Source: JAVVHH01 sp964613945
GTDB lineage: Bacteria; Pseudomonadota; Alphaproteobacteria; Acetobacterales; Acetobacteraceae
Length of the DNA: 64,000 bases
Assembly (NCBI GenBank): GCA_964613945.1
Contig: CAZTJC010000004.1
Location: 113,205-177,204 of the forward strand
Direction: 5' to 3'
The notes below the pieces were generated by a model that made no database searches, was not told where the DNA came from, and worked only from the letters and a program-made list of their open reading frames with translations. The first letter of the stretch is position 1; each line of letters begins with the position of its first letter. Of the stretch, positions 51,354 to 62,765 are shown piece by piece. Both the position numbers and the translations under genes were made by a program.

Positions 51354-51498
51354 CTGACGTTCTCCGGGTGTGGTGCGAAAGCCTAGACTGGATTGCAGCG
51401 GAGTGAAATCGACCATCCCGACGGCAATTTCCGCTCTCGGCGATTGCGGGTTTCACACGAGGAATTTACCTGTCGGACGAACACGAAGGTTTTCGCCG

Positions 51499-52935
51499 AT
51501 GACTGCTCGTTCGACCGCCGGCCTTGCGCTCGCCCTGTGTGGAGCGCTGCCGCTCATGGCAATGGCACAGACCAATGCCGGGCCGGATCAAAGCGCTGCG
51601 TCGCCCGATCCAGTCCCCGCAGCCCCGAGCCAGGTTCAGAGCCCGGTCGGCGCGCCGGTCGAGGCTGGAACGCCGGAGAACGAGAAGCTGCTCGGCTCGC
51701 TCGGCGGCGTGCGCCCGGTGCTGGAGGCGCACGGGATCACGCTGAACCTACTCGAAACCAGCGAGGTGCTCGGCAACGCGACGGGTGGCCGGGCGACCGG
51801 GCTGATCTACGAGGGCGCGACCAACCTCAGCGTCGACGTCGACATGGAAAAGGCGATCGGCCTTTCCGGTGGCACCATGCGGATCAGCGCGCTGCAGATC
51901 CATGGTCGCGGCCTGTCGACCAATTACGTCAGCAACCTCAACGTCATCAGCAGCGCCGAAGCCACGCGTGCGACCCGGCTTTACGAAGCTTGGTACCAGC
52001 AGACCTTCTTCGGCGGCGCTGCCGACATCCGGGTCGGCCAGCAGAGCGCCGACCTGGAATTCGCGATCAGCTCCTACGGCGGGCTGTTCGTCAACGCGAG
52101 CTTCGGCTGGCCCACCTCGTTCGCCGTGAGCCTACCTGGCGGTGGCCCGGCCTATCCGCTCGGGGTGCTCGGCGCCCGGTTGCGCATGCGTCCGCGCGAC
52201 GACACCACCGTGTTGCTCGCCGTGTTCAACGGCAGCCCGGCGCGACCCGGCTTCAACGACCCGCAGCTCCGCAACGCGCACGGCACCTCGTTCCGCCTGG
52301 ACGACGGCGTGTTCGCGATCGGCGAGGTGCAATACGCGATCAATGGTGGCGATGCCGCGACCGGGCTGCCCGGCACCTACAAGCTCGGTGGCTGGTATCA
52401 CTCGCGCGCCTTCACCAACCAGTTCTTCGTCCAGACCGTCGGCTCGGCGACCACGGTGGCGACGTTCGACAATCCAAACGACGATTGGAGTCTGTATGGC
52501 GTGGCCGACCAGCTCGTCTGGAAGCAGCCGGGCTCCAAGGATGGGGGCGTCGGTGTGTTCGCGCGTGTGGCGGGCGCGCCGGGCGGGCGCAACCAGATCA
52601 ACGTGTTCGCCAATGCCGGGACGACCTACAAGGGCGTGTTCGGCCGCGAGAACGACACGGTCGGCCTCGGGCTCGCCTGGGCACGCATCAGCGACACGTC
52701 GCGCGCCAACGATGCCGCCGCTGCAGCGGCCTCGCCCGGGACATTCATGCCGATCCGATCGAGCGAACTGGCGCTGGAACTGACCTATCAGGCGCAGGTA
52801 ACGCCCTGGATGGTCATCCAACCCGTCGCGCAATACATCTTCAACCCGGGCGGCGGCATCGTGAACCCGGACCGGCCGACCCGGCGGATCGGCGACGCCG
52901 CGGTGTTCGGCGCCCGGACGACCATCACGTTCTAA
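51499..52935 (+). CDS. OprB-like carbohydrate-selective porin
   Basis: A 478-residue outer-membrane protein. Signal peptide MTARSTAGLALALCGALPLMAMAQ, then a Pro/Ala-rich spacer (about 25-55) and the OprB-type start LGGVRPVLEAHGITLNLLET, RATGLIYEGATNLSVDVD, the LYEAWYQQTFFGGAADIRVGQ stretch and a C-terminal AVFGARTTITF ending in Phe, as required for BAM-dependent insertion. OprB porins take up monosaccharides in Pseudomonas. It is divergent from livJ and stops four bases before livF ends. Confidence 0.9.
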   Translation: MTARSTAGLALALCGALPLMAMAQTNAGPDQSAASPDPVPAAPSQVQSPVGAPVEAGTPENEKLLGSLGGVRPVLEAHGITLNLLETSEVLGNATGGRATGLIYEGATNLSVDVDMEKAIGLSGGTMRISALQIHGRGLSTNYVSNLNVISSAEATRATRLYEAWYQQTFFGGAADIRVGQQSADLEFAISSYGGLFVNASFGWPTSFAVSLPGGGPAYPLGVLGARLRMRPRDDTTVLLAVFNGSPARPGFNDPQLRNAHGTSFRLDDGVFAIGEVQYAINGGDAATGLPGTYKLGGWYHSRAFTNQFFVQTVGSATTVATFDNPNDDWSLYGVADQLVWKQPGSKDGGVGVFARVAGAPGGRNQINVFANAGTTYKGVFGRENDTVGLGLAWARISDTSRANDAAAAAASPGTFMPIRSSELALELTYQAQVTPWMVIQPVAQYIFNPGGGIVNPDRPTRRIGDAAVFGARTTITF

Positions 52936-52939
52936 CTGC

Positions 52940-54465
<1,526 letters not shown>

Positions 54466-54466
54466 C

Positions 54467-56655
<2,189 letters not shown>

Positions 56656-56787
56656 ACGATCCCCTGGGTGACACTCCGTTCCAGAATGCACGCCCAGGGC
56701 AGCCATGCAAGACTTGCAAAACGAGGAGAGCTTCAGCCCTTTGCAGCCGCCGCAGGGGCTGCTATAGCGCCGGCTCCGCCGTGGTGT

Positions 56788-56863
<76 letters not shown>

Positions 56864-56915
56864 CGGCGTTTCCGGCTTGGCCGGCTTCCGCATTCCTTGG
56901 AAATCGTATCTGACG

Positions 56916-58289
56916 CTAGCTCTGCCGGCTCAGGTTGAACGTGCCTTGAGCCGAATTGTTGGTGCCGACGCGGGTGAAGCGGGCTTCGCCGATCAGGCTA
57001 TCGCCGTCGGAGACGGCATTCAGGACGCAGTCGAACGGATTGCGCCCCATCATCAGCCGACCTGTTACGCTGATCCGTCCGTCGCCGGTCATCGTGCCCG
57101 TCATCTGTCCAGCGCCGATCAGGCCGGAAGAAGCACGGAAGTCGACGGTGATCCGGCCCGGTTCACGCTGCCGGATCATCAACGCCAACTGCCCTCCTTG
57201 CTGCATGGTGACGTTCATCACCGGCCCTTTGAACGTCATCGTTGGTTCCGTTGCGCCGGGTGCAGATGCCTGGACGTCGAGCGGCGGCCGGGTCGGCAGC
57301 GCAGGCGATGAAACGATGGGCACTGCCGGCGGCGTGGGTCGAGCAAGCGCCGTCTCGGGGATCGCTCTGGATAGCGGCTCCTGCCGAGCCATGGTCTGCT
57401 GGGGCAGTATCGTGGCGAGGGTCGGTGTCGGCGCGCTCCGCGGCATCGCTGCCCACAGGCCGATACCGGCCAGCACGCCGGCAGCGATCGCCAGCGCCGC
57501 GCCGTAGCGACGGTTTGACCGTCGCGGCATCGGACTTGGGAGTGCAGGAGCGGGGTCGATGCCTTGCACCGACTCCGATGCCAGCGCGGCGTCGACGGAA
57601 TCGTCCATGTCGATCCGCAGCGCCGCCGCTTCCTCGACGTGGCGCAGGGTCACCTGTTCGGCACCTTCCTGTTCGGCAAGAAACAGCGCGGAGCCGGCAA
57701 GCATGACGACCAGGCGCATCAAGCCGGCGGAATGCGTCGCCAAGCCGATGACCGCCTCCGGCTCGAAAATCGTTGCGGGACGTCCGCTCTCCCTCAGTCG
57801 CGACACCAGGAAACGCGCGATCTCCTCGCTTGAGAGCGGCGCGAGCGTGATCGGCACCATCGAACCCGGGAGGCTCGCCAGGGAATGGGTGAACTCCGGC
57901 AATCCGGCGAGCGCAAAAACCGAAGCTCGTCCGCAAAGCTCCTGCAGATCGGCCAGCGACAGCGAGTCCGCTTCATCGACCAGGAGCATGTCGGTCGCTC
58001 CAGCGCCGTCCATGACGGGGTGTCGCTGAACGGTGACGGGGACGCGCTCAGTGCTCAGACAATGGGCGAGGTGTTGCAGCAGGAGGGTCTTGCCGGTGCC
58101 GGGCAGTCCCAGCACGGCGATCGACTTGCCCCGCCGGAGTGCGCCGAGGGCCTGCTCCTGCGCGCGTTTCCACGATGCATGCGGATAGGCGTCGCTCGAC
58201 CTGCATCGAAGTCGGAACGGCGACGCAGTCGGGTTGAGCAGTAAGATCGGCACGACCTGCCAGGTGGGCACCGCATCGGCTACGATCAA
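56916..58289 (-). CDS. ExeA/GspA-like AAA ATPase with membrane helix and beta-rich periplasmic domain
   Basis: A 457-residue protein. Residues about 15-250 resemble ExeA-type AAA ATPases: NPTASPFRLRC start, Walker A VLGLPGTGKTLLL, Walker B MLLVDEADSL and a helical lid (HSAGLMRLVVMLAGSAL). A single membrane helix follows (YGAALAIAAGVLAGIGLW, about 268-285), then a Pro-rich linker and a beta-rich C-terminal domain of about 110 residues (MTFKGPVMNVTMQQGGQLAL; GQMTGTMTGDGRISVTGRLM). Peptidoglycan-binding motifs usual in GspA are not seen. The start is uncertain (TTG at 58289 or GTG at 58271). Role unknown; no secretion or pilus genes nearby. Confidence 0.75.
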   Translation of the reverse strand: MIVADAVPTWQVVPILLLNPTASPFRLRCRSSDAYPHASWKRAQEQALGALRRGKSIAVLGLPGTGKTLLLQHLAHCLSTERVPVTVQRHPVMDGAGATDMLLVDEADSLSLADLQELCGRASVFALAGLPEFTHSLASLPGSMVPITLAPLSSEEIARFLVSRLRESGRPATIFEPEAVIGLATHSAGLMRLVVMLAGSALFLAEQEGAEQVTLRHVEEAAALRIDMDDSVDAALASESVQGIDPAPALPSPMPRRSNRRYGAALAIAAGVLAGIGLWAAMPRSAPTPTLATILPQQTMARQEPLSRAIPETALARPTPPAVPIVSSPALPTRPPLDVQASAPGATEPTMTFKGPVMNVTMQQGGQLALMIRQREPGRITVDFRASSGLIGAGQMTGTMTGDGRISVTGRLMMGRNPFDCVLNAVSDGDSLIGEARFTRVGTNNSAQGTFNLSRQS

Positions 58290-58408
58290 GCACGCCCAGC
58301 CCGAAGCGGCCGGCGCCCGTTGTAGACTCGATGCGGGTTGTTCATCACATCAGCCGAAGGGTGCAGCCTCGTTCGGCTGACCGGGCAAGGCAAGCAGGAG
58401 CATGTTCG

Positions 58409-59917
58409 ATGAGGTCTAGGGTTTGCATCGGTGCCGCCATCCTGATCGTGCACGCGCTGCCGGTTCTGGCTCAAACACGGTCATCACCGGGTCGCGACGA
58501 GTTCTACTGGCTGGGCGAGATCAACAAGGCCAGCATCGTCATCAACAGCGACGAGGGATTGCTCGACAAGTCGCTGGCCCCGTCGATCGCCGCCGGGCTG
58601 GACAGCGTGCTGCGGGCCGGCGACCAGCCGGGTGGAAGCCGTCCCACGCTGGTGATCACCTTTGAGCCGCTGTTGATCAAGGCGGCCGGCGTCGAATCGA
58701 CGCTGATCCATGCCGGGCGGTCCAGCCAGGACATGCTGTCGACGATGCGGGCCGCGATCATGCGTGACGAGGTGCTGCGCCTGGCGGAACAGCTGAACAA
58801 GACCACGGCCACGATGGTCCGGCTGGCCGAGCGCACGACCGGGACGATCGTGCCGAACTACACCAACGGCGTGGCGGCGCAGCCCAACAGCTACGGCCAT
58901 TACCTGCTCGGCTTCGTCGCCGGGCTGCGGCGCGATGCGGAACGGCTGCGGCAGGCCTATGCCAGGCTGGATCGGTCGGCCATGGGCACCACGGTGCTGA
59001 ACGGCACCAGCTGGCCGCTGGACCGGCCCCGCATGGCGCATTACCTCGGCTTCGCCGCCACCGTCGACAACGCCTACGATGCCGCGCAGATCTCGCCGGC
59101 CGAGATGCCGGTCGAACTCGGTGCGCTCACCACCAGCATCGCCCTGCACACCGGCGCCTTTGTGCAGGACACGATGACGCAATACGCCCAGCCGCGCCCG
59201 TGGATCCTGCTGCGCGAAGGCAACGGCAACACATACGTGTCCAGCGCCATGCCGCAGAAGCGCAACCCGGGCCTGCTGAACGATACGCGCGCGCAGGCCT
59301 CCATGGTGGTGACGCTGGGCGTGGGTCGGGTGATCAGCGACCACAATCTCCCGCCCGGCATGTCGGACCCCAAGAGCGTCCGCGACAACGGCGCCATGTT
59401 GGGCGGCGCCACGCGGATGCTGCAGGGATGGGATCGGGTTCTCGGCGCCCTGGTGATCGACCCGGCGCGCGCGCTGGAAGAGCTGAACAGCGACTGGACC
59501 GCCTCGCAGGAGTTGGCCGACGTGCTGATGCGCAAATACCAGCTGCCGTTCCGCGCCGGCCATCATTTCGCGTCGGAAGTGGTCGACTTCGCCAAGGCGC
59601 ACGACATTAAGCCGAGCGACTTCCCGTATGCCGAAGCGCAACGCATCTACATGCAGACGCTGCAGGAGCTACAGCTCCCCGAGCAACCGTTGCCGATGAG
59701 CGAGGCCGAGTTCCGCGCCACGCTGGACCCCGTCGCCATCGTGCGCGACCGCGCGACCGCCGGCGGGCCGCAACCGGCCGAGATGACCCGCATGCTGACC
59801 GAGGCAACCGCGGCCACCGCCGACCAGGAAGCGTGGATCGGCGAGCAACGCGGGCGGATCGACGCCGCCCTGGCTTTGCTGGACGCTGATTTCAAGCGCA
59901 TCCTGCCGAAACGGTAA
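58409..59917 (+). CDS. Exported argininosuccinate lyase/fumarase superfamily protein
   Basis: A 502-residue protein with a Sec signal peptide (VCIGAAILIVHALPVLAQ, cleavage near 21), then the lyase fold: HAGRSSQDMLSTMRAAI (about 101-117) and the flexible loop VSSAMPQKRNPGLL (277-290) carrying the catalytic Ser. Where argininosuccinate lyases have YTHLQRAQP, this protein has YTNGVAAQP, so the His is Asn153. A periplasmic location and the changed residue argue against arginine biosynthesis. A lyase for an aspartate- or fumarate-yielding nutrient, or a binding role, is possible. ATG at 58409 follows AGGAG. An MFS gene follows. Confidence 0.8.
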   Translation: MRSRVCIGAAILIVHALPVLAQTRSSPGRDEFYWLGEINKASIVINSDEGLLDKSLAPSIAAGLDSVLRAGDQPGGSRPTLVITFEPLLIKAAGVESTLIHAGRSSQDMLSTMRAAIMRDEVLRLAEQLNKTTATMVRLAERTTGTIVPNYTNGVAAQPNSYGHYLLGFVAGLRRDAERLRQAYARLDRSAMGTTVLNGTSWPLDRPRMAHYLGFAATVDNAYDAAQISPAEMPVELGALTTSIALHTGAFVQDTMTQYAQPRPWILLREGNGNTYVSSAMPQKRNPGLLNDTRAQASMVVTLGVGRVISDHNLPPGMSDPKSVRDNGAMLGGATRMLQGWDRVLGALVIDPARALEELNSDWTASQELADVLMRKYQLPFRAGHHFASEVVDFAKAHDIKPSDFPYAEAQRIYMQTLQELQLPEQPLPMSEAEFRATLDPVAIVRDRATAGGPQPAEMTRMLTEATAATADQEAWIGEQRGRIDAALALLDADFKRILPKR

Positions 59918-59923
59918 CGGGCC

Positions 59924-59966
59924 CGTCCCGATCGGGGCGCCAGAGTAGGTTTGACGTCCCGATCGG
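59924..59966 (+). repeat. Two direct 12-base repeats with palindromic core before the MFS gene
   Basis: CGTCCCGATCGG occurs at 59924-59935 and again at 59955-59966, 31 bases apart start to start, which is about three helical turns. Each contains the palindrome CCGATCGG. They lie in the 98-base gap between the lyase-like gene and the MFS gene and look like a tandem operator. Confidence 0.55.
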
Positions 59967-60015
59967 AAAAGGAGCAGCCTCCCTCACCGGCCAGCAAGAG
60001 CCACCGAGGAACCGC

Positions 60016-61350
60016 ATGTCCGTGACTCCGACCACCACACCGCGCCTGCGGTTCGTGCAGCGCTCGGCGCTGGCATTGCTCGTGCTGAGTGGCGCCATCA
60101 ACACCATCGACCGCGCCGCGCTGGCCATCGCCAACCCGCTCGTGCGCCACGATCTCGGCCTGTCGGTCGCCGACATGGGCTTGTTGCTGTCCGCGTTCCT
60201 GTGGGCTTACGCCTTTGCGCAGTTGCCGGTGGGGCCGCTGATCGATCGGCTGGGGCCGCGGCGGTTGCTGACGGCGGGGCTTGCCGTCTGGTCAACCGCT
60301 CAACTGCTGTGCGGGATCGTCGGCAGCGTGGCGCAGTTCGCTGCCGCGCGCGTGATGCTGGGCATCGGCGAGGCGCCGCAATTCCCGACCGGCGGGCGCG
60401 TCGTGCGCGACTGGTTCAATGCCCGCGACCGCGGCCGCGCGTCCGGTATCTTCAACAGCGCGTCCACCCTCGGCACCGGCATCGCCGCGCCGCTGCTGAC
60501 GACGCTGATGCTGCTCTACGGGTGGCGCTGGATGTTCATCATCATGGGTTTGCTGGGGATCGGCGCCGCAATCATCTGGTGCGCCCTCTACCGCGACCCG
60601 GCGCAAGTCGACCTGACGCCGGAAGAGAACCATTACCGCACAGCGGGCGATGCACCGGAAACACCTCGCCCGGTGACATTCGATGAATGGAAGCGGCTGT
60701 TCCGGTGCCGAACCACATGGGGCATGGTGCTGGGCTATTTCGGTGTCATCTACGTCAACTGGCTCTTCAACGCCTGGCTGCCGGGCTACCTCGAGATGGG
60801 CCGCCACATGAGCCTGCTGCACACCGGCTGGGTGGCCGCCATTCCTTATGCTTTCGCGGTATTCGGCGGGGTGTCGGGCGGGTTCATCGTCGATCGGTTG
60901 ATGGCGCGTGGCCTGTCGCGCATCGACAGCCGCAAGTTCCCGCTCTGCCTGGCCATGCTGGGCGAGGCCGCCTTCGTGGTAGTGACGGCGTTGATCGCGA
61001 GCAACACGGTGGCCGTCGCATGCCTGTGCGGGGCCATGTTCTGCGGCACGGTCGCCACGACCTGCGCTTGGGCGATGGTCAGCATCGCCGCACCGGCCAA
61101 CAGCACCGGTTCGCTCGGGTCGTTGCAGAATTTCGGCGGCTACCTCGGCGGCGCGCTCGCCCCGATCGTGACCGGGTTCATCGTGCAAGGCACCGGCTCG
61201 TTCGTGCCGGCGCTCATCGTCGGTGCCGTCATGTGCGTCTTTGCGGCCGTGAGCTACTTCGTGATCCTGCGCCGGCCGATCACACCGGAAGACCTGTTGC
61301 CGCCGCACCGCGCCATGGTCGGCGGAGTGAGGTCGCTGCAATCGAAATGA
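60016..61350 (+). CDS. MFS transporter, ACS family
   Basis: A 444-residue carrier with 12 helices. GAINTIDRAALAIANPLVRHD, FLWAYAFAQLPVGPLIDRLGPRR-type loop 2-3, RVMLGIGEAPQFPTGGRVVRDWF and the central loop YRDPAQVDLTPEENHY are typical of ACS carriers for organic anions such as hexuronate or galactarate. GAGGAAC precedes the ATG. Two 12-base repeats in the upstream gap suggest dedicated regulation. It may import the product of the exported lyase-like protein. Confidence 0.9.
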   Translation: MSVTPTTTPRLRFVQRSALALLVLSGAINTIDRAALAIANPLVRHDLGLSVADMGLLLSAFLWAYAFAQLPVGPLIDRLGPRRLLTAGLAVWSTAQLLCGIVGSVAQFAAARVMLGIGEAPQFPTGGRVVRDWFNARDRGRASGIFNSASTLGTGIAAPLLTTLMLLYGWRWMFIIMGLLGIGAAIIWCALYRDPAQVDLTPEENHYRTAGDAPETPRPVTFDEWKRLFRCRTTWGMVLGYFGVIYVNWLFNAWLPGYLEMGRHMSLLHTGWVAAIPYAFAVFGGVSGGFIVDRLMARGLSRIDSRKFPLCLAMLGEAAFVVVTALIASNTVAVACLCGAMFCGTVATTCAWAMVSIAAPANSTGSLGSLQNFGGYLGGALAPIVTGFIVQGTGSFVPALIVGAVMCVFAAVSYFVILRRPITPEDLLPPHRAMVGGVRSLQSK

Positions 61351-61382
61351 TCTCGTGCGCCAGTTTTGATCACCCGGGCGGC

Positions 61383-61850
61383 TCAGGCCGTCTCGTGTGC
61401 CGTCAATTCGGCGCTGGGCAGGCAGAGCTTCGCAAGGCTGTCCGATGCGGCAAGGCGGAGCAGGATCGTCACCAACTCGGAATCGTCGATCAGTAGCGCA
61501 GCCTGGGCCAAGTTGAACCACTCGCGGCGACGCTGATGCGCCTCCGGCCAGTCCGTGAGTAGTTCGGCGACGCGAAGCGGATAGATCTTGACCGAGCACT
61601 CCTTGACCGCGATCGGCAGGCGCTTGGTGTATTGGTAACTGAAGATCGGCATCGGGCTGATCTGGCCGACGATGCCGGCCTCTTCATAGGCTTCCTTGGC
61701 CGCAAGCTCGGGATCGCTGAGCCGCTTCTCCGACCAGCCTTTCGGCAGAATCCAGCGGCCTGTGTCACGGCTAGTGATCAGCATCACCAATGTTTCGCCA
61801 CCCTCCAGCTTGAAGGGTAGCGCGGCACATTGGCGGCCGTCCTTACGCAT
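61383..61850 (-). CDS. Nudix hydrolase (diphosphoinositol-polyphosphate-phosphohydrolase-like)
   Basis: A 155-residue Nudix protein: CAALPFKLEGGETLVMLITS, RWILPKGWSEKRLSDPELAA and KEAYEEAGI form the Nudix box, with Lys for the usual Arg before EAYEEAG and Leu at the first Glu position, a variant seen in proteobacterial DIPP-like members. It probably hydrolyses a nucleoside or inositol diphosphate derivative. The ATG at 61850 overlaps the stop of the upstream small gene by eight bases; an ATG at 61874 is an alternative. Confidence 0.85.
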   Translation of the reverse strand: MRKDGRQCAALPFKLEGGETLVMLITSRDTGRWILPKGWSEKRLSDPELAAKEAYEEAGIVGQISPMPIFSYQYTKRLPIAVKECSVKIYPLRVAELLTDWPEAHQRRREWFNLAQAALLIDDSELVTILLRLAASDSLAKLCLPSAELTAHETA

Positions 61851-62067
61851 CGCGAATTTCAACCTTCCGCCCATCGAGCATGGAACTGGCGAATACGGCG
61901 AGCGCAGTGGCTTCACGGTGCAAGCCAACGCGATCGGTGTCGTTGGCGAGCTGAAACAGGCGGTTGGCCAGGATCTGGTGGCAGCCGGCCGGATTGGGGG
62001 TGTTCTGAACGTCTAGCAACATTGGATTTTCCGTCTGGGTTTCGATTTTGGTTGTCCTGTTTATCAT
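61843..62067 (-). CDS. Small hypothetical protein
   Basis: A 74-residue protein (or 59 residues from an ATG at 62022 that has GGAAAA upstream). It contains CHQILANRLFQLANDTDRVG and LHREATALAVFASSMLDGRK, probably two helices. No family recognised. The eight-base overlap with the Nudix gene and shared direction support it as a real, co-translated gene. The DNA here is less GC-rich than the surroundings. Confidence 0.5.
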   Translation of the reverse strand: MINRTTKIETQTENPMLLDVQNTPNPAGCHQILANRLFQLANDTDRVGLHREATALAVFASSMLDGRKVEIRDA

Positions 62068-62119
62068 TGGTAGTTCTGAATAAATCGTTAATTTCAGCTT
62101 ACAGGCAAGGTCTTTTGTC

Positions 62120-62698
62120 CTAGCCGAAAACCCGAACTCGCTGGGTTGGTGCGGACTGAAGCGTCTGGCGACCGGCGATGAACCTGCCTGGGTCAGCAGC
62201 GACGACCGACTGCAACTGGATGCGATGGCTGACCGACATATGTGTCAGGTCGATCGGTTGTCCACTCGCATCCACACCGTCTTTCAACCAGTAGCGCCTG
62301 CAATCTCGCGCCAAAATCCGCATCGTCGCCGCATCGCCCAACCACAGGGTCGGGATCGACGGAAGCAGAAGGGTCTGGCCGAGCAACAGACGGCATAAAC
62401 CTGGAAGAAAGACCGCAAGTAACGGGGCTTGCAAGACTGCGGCCGCGGGGTGCGGCCCGACATCATCACGCGAAACGCGCCAGATGTCGTCACTGCATAA
62501 TATGAGGTCTACAGCGTATGTTGCTAGAGGTTGGGCGGTAAAAACCCGTTGGCCAAGAAGACGAGCCGGCAGGGCGTCGCATTCGGCCACACGCCGTTCA
62601 CCCTGCAGGTCGGCCCAGAGGGTGGCCAAAAGCCGCCCCCTTTGCTCGAGCGCCGCCTGTCGGGCGCATGCTGCCTTCGCATCCGCCAGCGACGTCAT
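62120..62698 (-). CDS. Hypothetical protein, possible PAS-like regulatory protein
   Basis: A 192-residue soluble protein that I do not recognise with confidence. After a helical start (DAKAACARQAALEQRGRLLA) it has LPARLLGQRVFTAQPLATYA, an alternating beta/helix middle and a C-terminal HMSVSHRIQLQSVVAADPGR. The layout recalls uncharacterised alphaproteobacterial proteins with PAS-like folds, but this is a guess. The ATG at 62698 is preceded by a purine-rich GGGAGGGGGGGAG stretch. The stop is 52 bases before the small gene. Confidence 0.5.
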   Translation of the reverse strand: MTSLADAKAACARQAALEQRGRLLATLWADLQGERRVAECDALPARLLGQRVFTAQPLATYAVDLILCSDDIWRVSRDDVGPHPAAAVLQAPLLAVFLPGLCRLLLGQTLLLPSIPTLWLGDAATMRILARDCRRYWLKDGVDASGQPIDLTHMSVSHRIQLQSVVAADPGRFIAGRQTLQSAPTQRVRVFG

Positions 62699-62765
62699 GG
62701 CGCTCCCCCCCTCCCCCACCGTTTCCGATAGCTTGCCTGGGAGAGGTTAAGCGACTTCTAACGGC

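Noticed and set aside
51403..51456. GTGAAA/TTTCAC inverted repeat between livJ and the porin gene
   Set aside because: Arms of six bases separated by 42 bases are too weak to call an operator.
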